Positions 4,888-6,206 of a DNA stretch of 6,206 nt are shown piece after piece. The DNA is from Akkermansia muciniphila (GTDB lineage: Bacteria; Pseudomonadota; Gammaproteobacteria; Burkholderiales; Burkholderiaceae_C). The DNA lies in contig CALPVM020000151.1 of assembly GCA_943327015.2 (NCBI GenBank), positions 1-6,206 of the forward strand, in the 5' to 3' direction. Made by a program: the position numbers and the translations under genes. Below the pieces are notes generated by a model. It did not search any database and was not told where the DNA came from. It worked only from the letters and a program-made list of their open reading frames with translations. Every line of letters starts with the position of its first letter. Position 1 is the stretch's first letter.

Positions 4888-6206
4888 TTAGCGAGGCACA
4901 ATGAAAACGGATTTTTCTTTTATGCTGGTATTGAGTTGATGGGCATGAATATCAAAATAAATCCGATGCGACCCTGCAGAGGCTGCATCAAAAGGGAGTT
5001 GCAAACGCAACACCACCCAGCGCGATTGGGTTGCTTCCACCTCAAAAGTAGCGTCAGATGCCACCTGTAGGCCAGGTAAACCTCGGGCTGTAATGTCAAA
5101 TGTCTGGGTTTGCTCAGTGGCGTTCATTAACTGCAGGCGGTAGACGTTTTCAATTTTGCCGCCAGCAACCAGTCTTGCCATAGAGCCACGGTCGCGCACC
5201 ACATCGGCCTTAAAGGGTGTGCGTAGCATTAAGCCTGTGAGCATTGCCACCACAATAGCCAACAAAATGGTGGAATACACCAGTACACGCGGCCGCAGCA
5301 CGTGGCGCAGTGTTTGCCTTTGAGTCCAGCCGTTCTTCATGGCGTTTTGGGTGGAATATTTCACCAAGCCTTTGGGGTAGCCAAATTTATCCATCACGGT
5401 ATCGCACACATCGGCGCATGCGCCACAACCTATGCACTCGTATTGCAGTCCGTTGCGGATATCAATACCCGTAGGACAAACCTGCACGCACAAATTACAG
5501 TCTACGCAATGCCCTAATTTGGAGCTTGCAAGATCGGCCTTTTTAGAGCGTGGTCCGCGCGACTCGCCGCGTGTTTCGTCGTAGGTAACAATCAGCGTGT
5601 CTTTGTCAAACATGGCGCTTTGAAAGCGCGCATAGGGGCACATGTGTTTGCACACCTGCTCACGCATAAAACCAGCATTGCCATAGGTGGCAAACCCGTA
5701 AAAAAGTGTCCAAAACACTTCCCACGAGCCCATTTGCAATTGCAGCAATTCAGAGCCTAAAGAGTGAATAGGCGTAAAGTACCCGACAAAAGTAAAGCCG
5801 GTCCATAACGCCACCGCCATCCATAGGCCGTGCTTGAGTGCCTTGCGCCAGATTTTGTCAAAAGTCCAGCCACCAGCATCACGGCGCATACGGGCGGCAC
5901 GGTCGCCTTCTGCCTGTTTTTCTAGCCACAAAAATATTTCGGTGTACACCGTTTGCGGGCAAGCGTAACCGCACCACAAACGCCCAGCCACCGCCGTAAA
6001 CAAAAACAAACCCAAGGCCGATATAACCAGTAAACCAGTAAGATAAATAAAGTCTTGCGGATACAGCACCAAACCAAAAATGTAAAAACGCCGAGCACCC
6101 AAATCGAACAACACCGCTTGGCGCTGCCCCCACTCCAGCCAAGGCAGTCCGTAAAACACCAACTGGGTCAGGAATACCATGCCCCAACGCCAACTGGAAA
6201 ACAAAC
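4888..6206 (-). CDS. ccoG: Cytochrome c oxidase accessory protein CcoG (FixG/RdxA), 5' end cut by window edge
   Basis: A membrane iron-sulfur protein involved in cbb3 oxidase biogenesis, proposed to handle copper reduction. The visible 438 residues lack roughly the first 30-40, because the reading frame runs off the right edge; the first codon seen is TTG and is not the start. In order: membrane segments near 8-25 and 50-73, a C-G-Y-A-C-P pair (Cys78, Cys82), helices near 126-143 and 160-176, a C-K-H-M-C-P pair (Cys185, Cys189), two 4Fe-4S ferredoxin clusters (Cys233/236/239/243 and Cys257/260/263/267), a last helix near 309-326, and an Ig-like C-terminal periplasmic domain from about 330. 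All the key cysteines are present. fixH follows after 12 bp. The oxidase genes ccoNOP are expected just beyond the right edge. Confidence 0.96.
   Translation of the reverse strand, partial: LFSSWRWGMVFLTQLVFYGLPWLEWGQRQAVLFDLGARRFYIFGLVLYPQDFIYLTGLLVISALGLFLFTAVAGRLWCGYACPQTVYTEIFLWLEKQAEGDRAARMRRDAGGWTFDKIWRKALKHGLWMAVALWTGFTFVGYFTPIHSLGSELLQLQMGSWEVFWTLFYGFATYGNAGFMREQVCKHMCPYARFQSAMFDKDTLIVTYDETRGESRGPRSKKADLASSKLGHCVDCNLCVQVCPTGIDIRNGLQYECIGCGACADVCDTVMDKFGYPKGLVKYSTQNAMKNGWTQRQTLRHVLRPRVLVYSTILLAIVVAMLTGLMLRTPFKADVVRDRGSMARLVAGGKIENVYRLQLMNATEQTQTFDITARGLPGLQVASDATFEVEATQSRWVVLRLQLPFDAASAGSHRIYFDIHAHQLNTSIKEKSVFIVPR

Overview
The window most resembles a betaproteobacterial chromosome, probably Burkholderiales, of moderate and not high GC. 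The main support is the right end: a ccoG-fixH pair followed by a small two-helix membrane protein ending in a P-F-E-V-N-R-C-P-L motif, an arrangement I associate with Burkholderiales cbb3 oxidase loci. The MerR-type regulator with a C-E-C-P-R-H tail and the YjfB-like small protein fit the same assignment. No species is claimed, and I see no mobile element, CRISPR array, tRNA or rRNA.

Layout, left to right. (1) Positions 58-261 (-) encode a YjfB-like putative motility protein. (2) An AT-rich intergenic stretch of about 270 bp separates it from a secreted true lipase at 535-1479 (+), with signal peptide, catalytic Ser/Asp/His, calcium aspartates and a disulfide pair. (3) A tight four-gene minus-strand cluster (3176 down to 1481) encodes an unrecognised 138-aa protein, a DCC-family thiol-disulfide protein, a 60-aa cysteine-rich protein and a short-chain dehydrogenase. 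Spacings are 2 bp, 15 bp and a TTGA stop/start overlap, so it is very likely one operon. It converges on the lipase with one base between the stop codons, and a strong symmetric terminator lies inside the last codons of the dehydrogenase. (4) A divergent intergenic region holds 11-bp-spaced direct repeats just before a MerR-type regulator at 3321-4316 (+), whose middle domain looks like a Rossmann/B12-type fold without cobalamin signatures. (5) Convergent to it, ccoG (cut by the right edge), fixH and the small membrane protein form a second minus-strand operon. The cbb3 structural genes would be expected just beyond the right edge.

How the parts may work together: the right operon belongs to assembly of the high-affinity cbb3 cytochrome c oxidase. 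The central operon is rich in thiol chemistry (CxxC DCC protein beside a six-cysteine miniprotein) and may be a small redox or metal-handling module; this is inference. The MerR protein is placed to regulate itself and possibly the divergent operon. The lipase is free-standing, with no foldase gene beside it.
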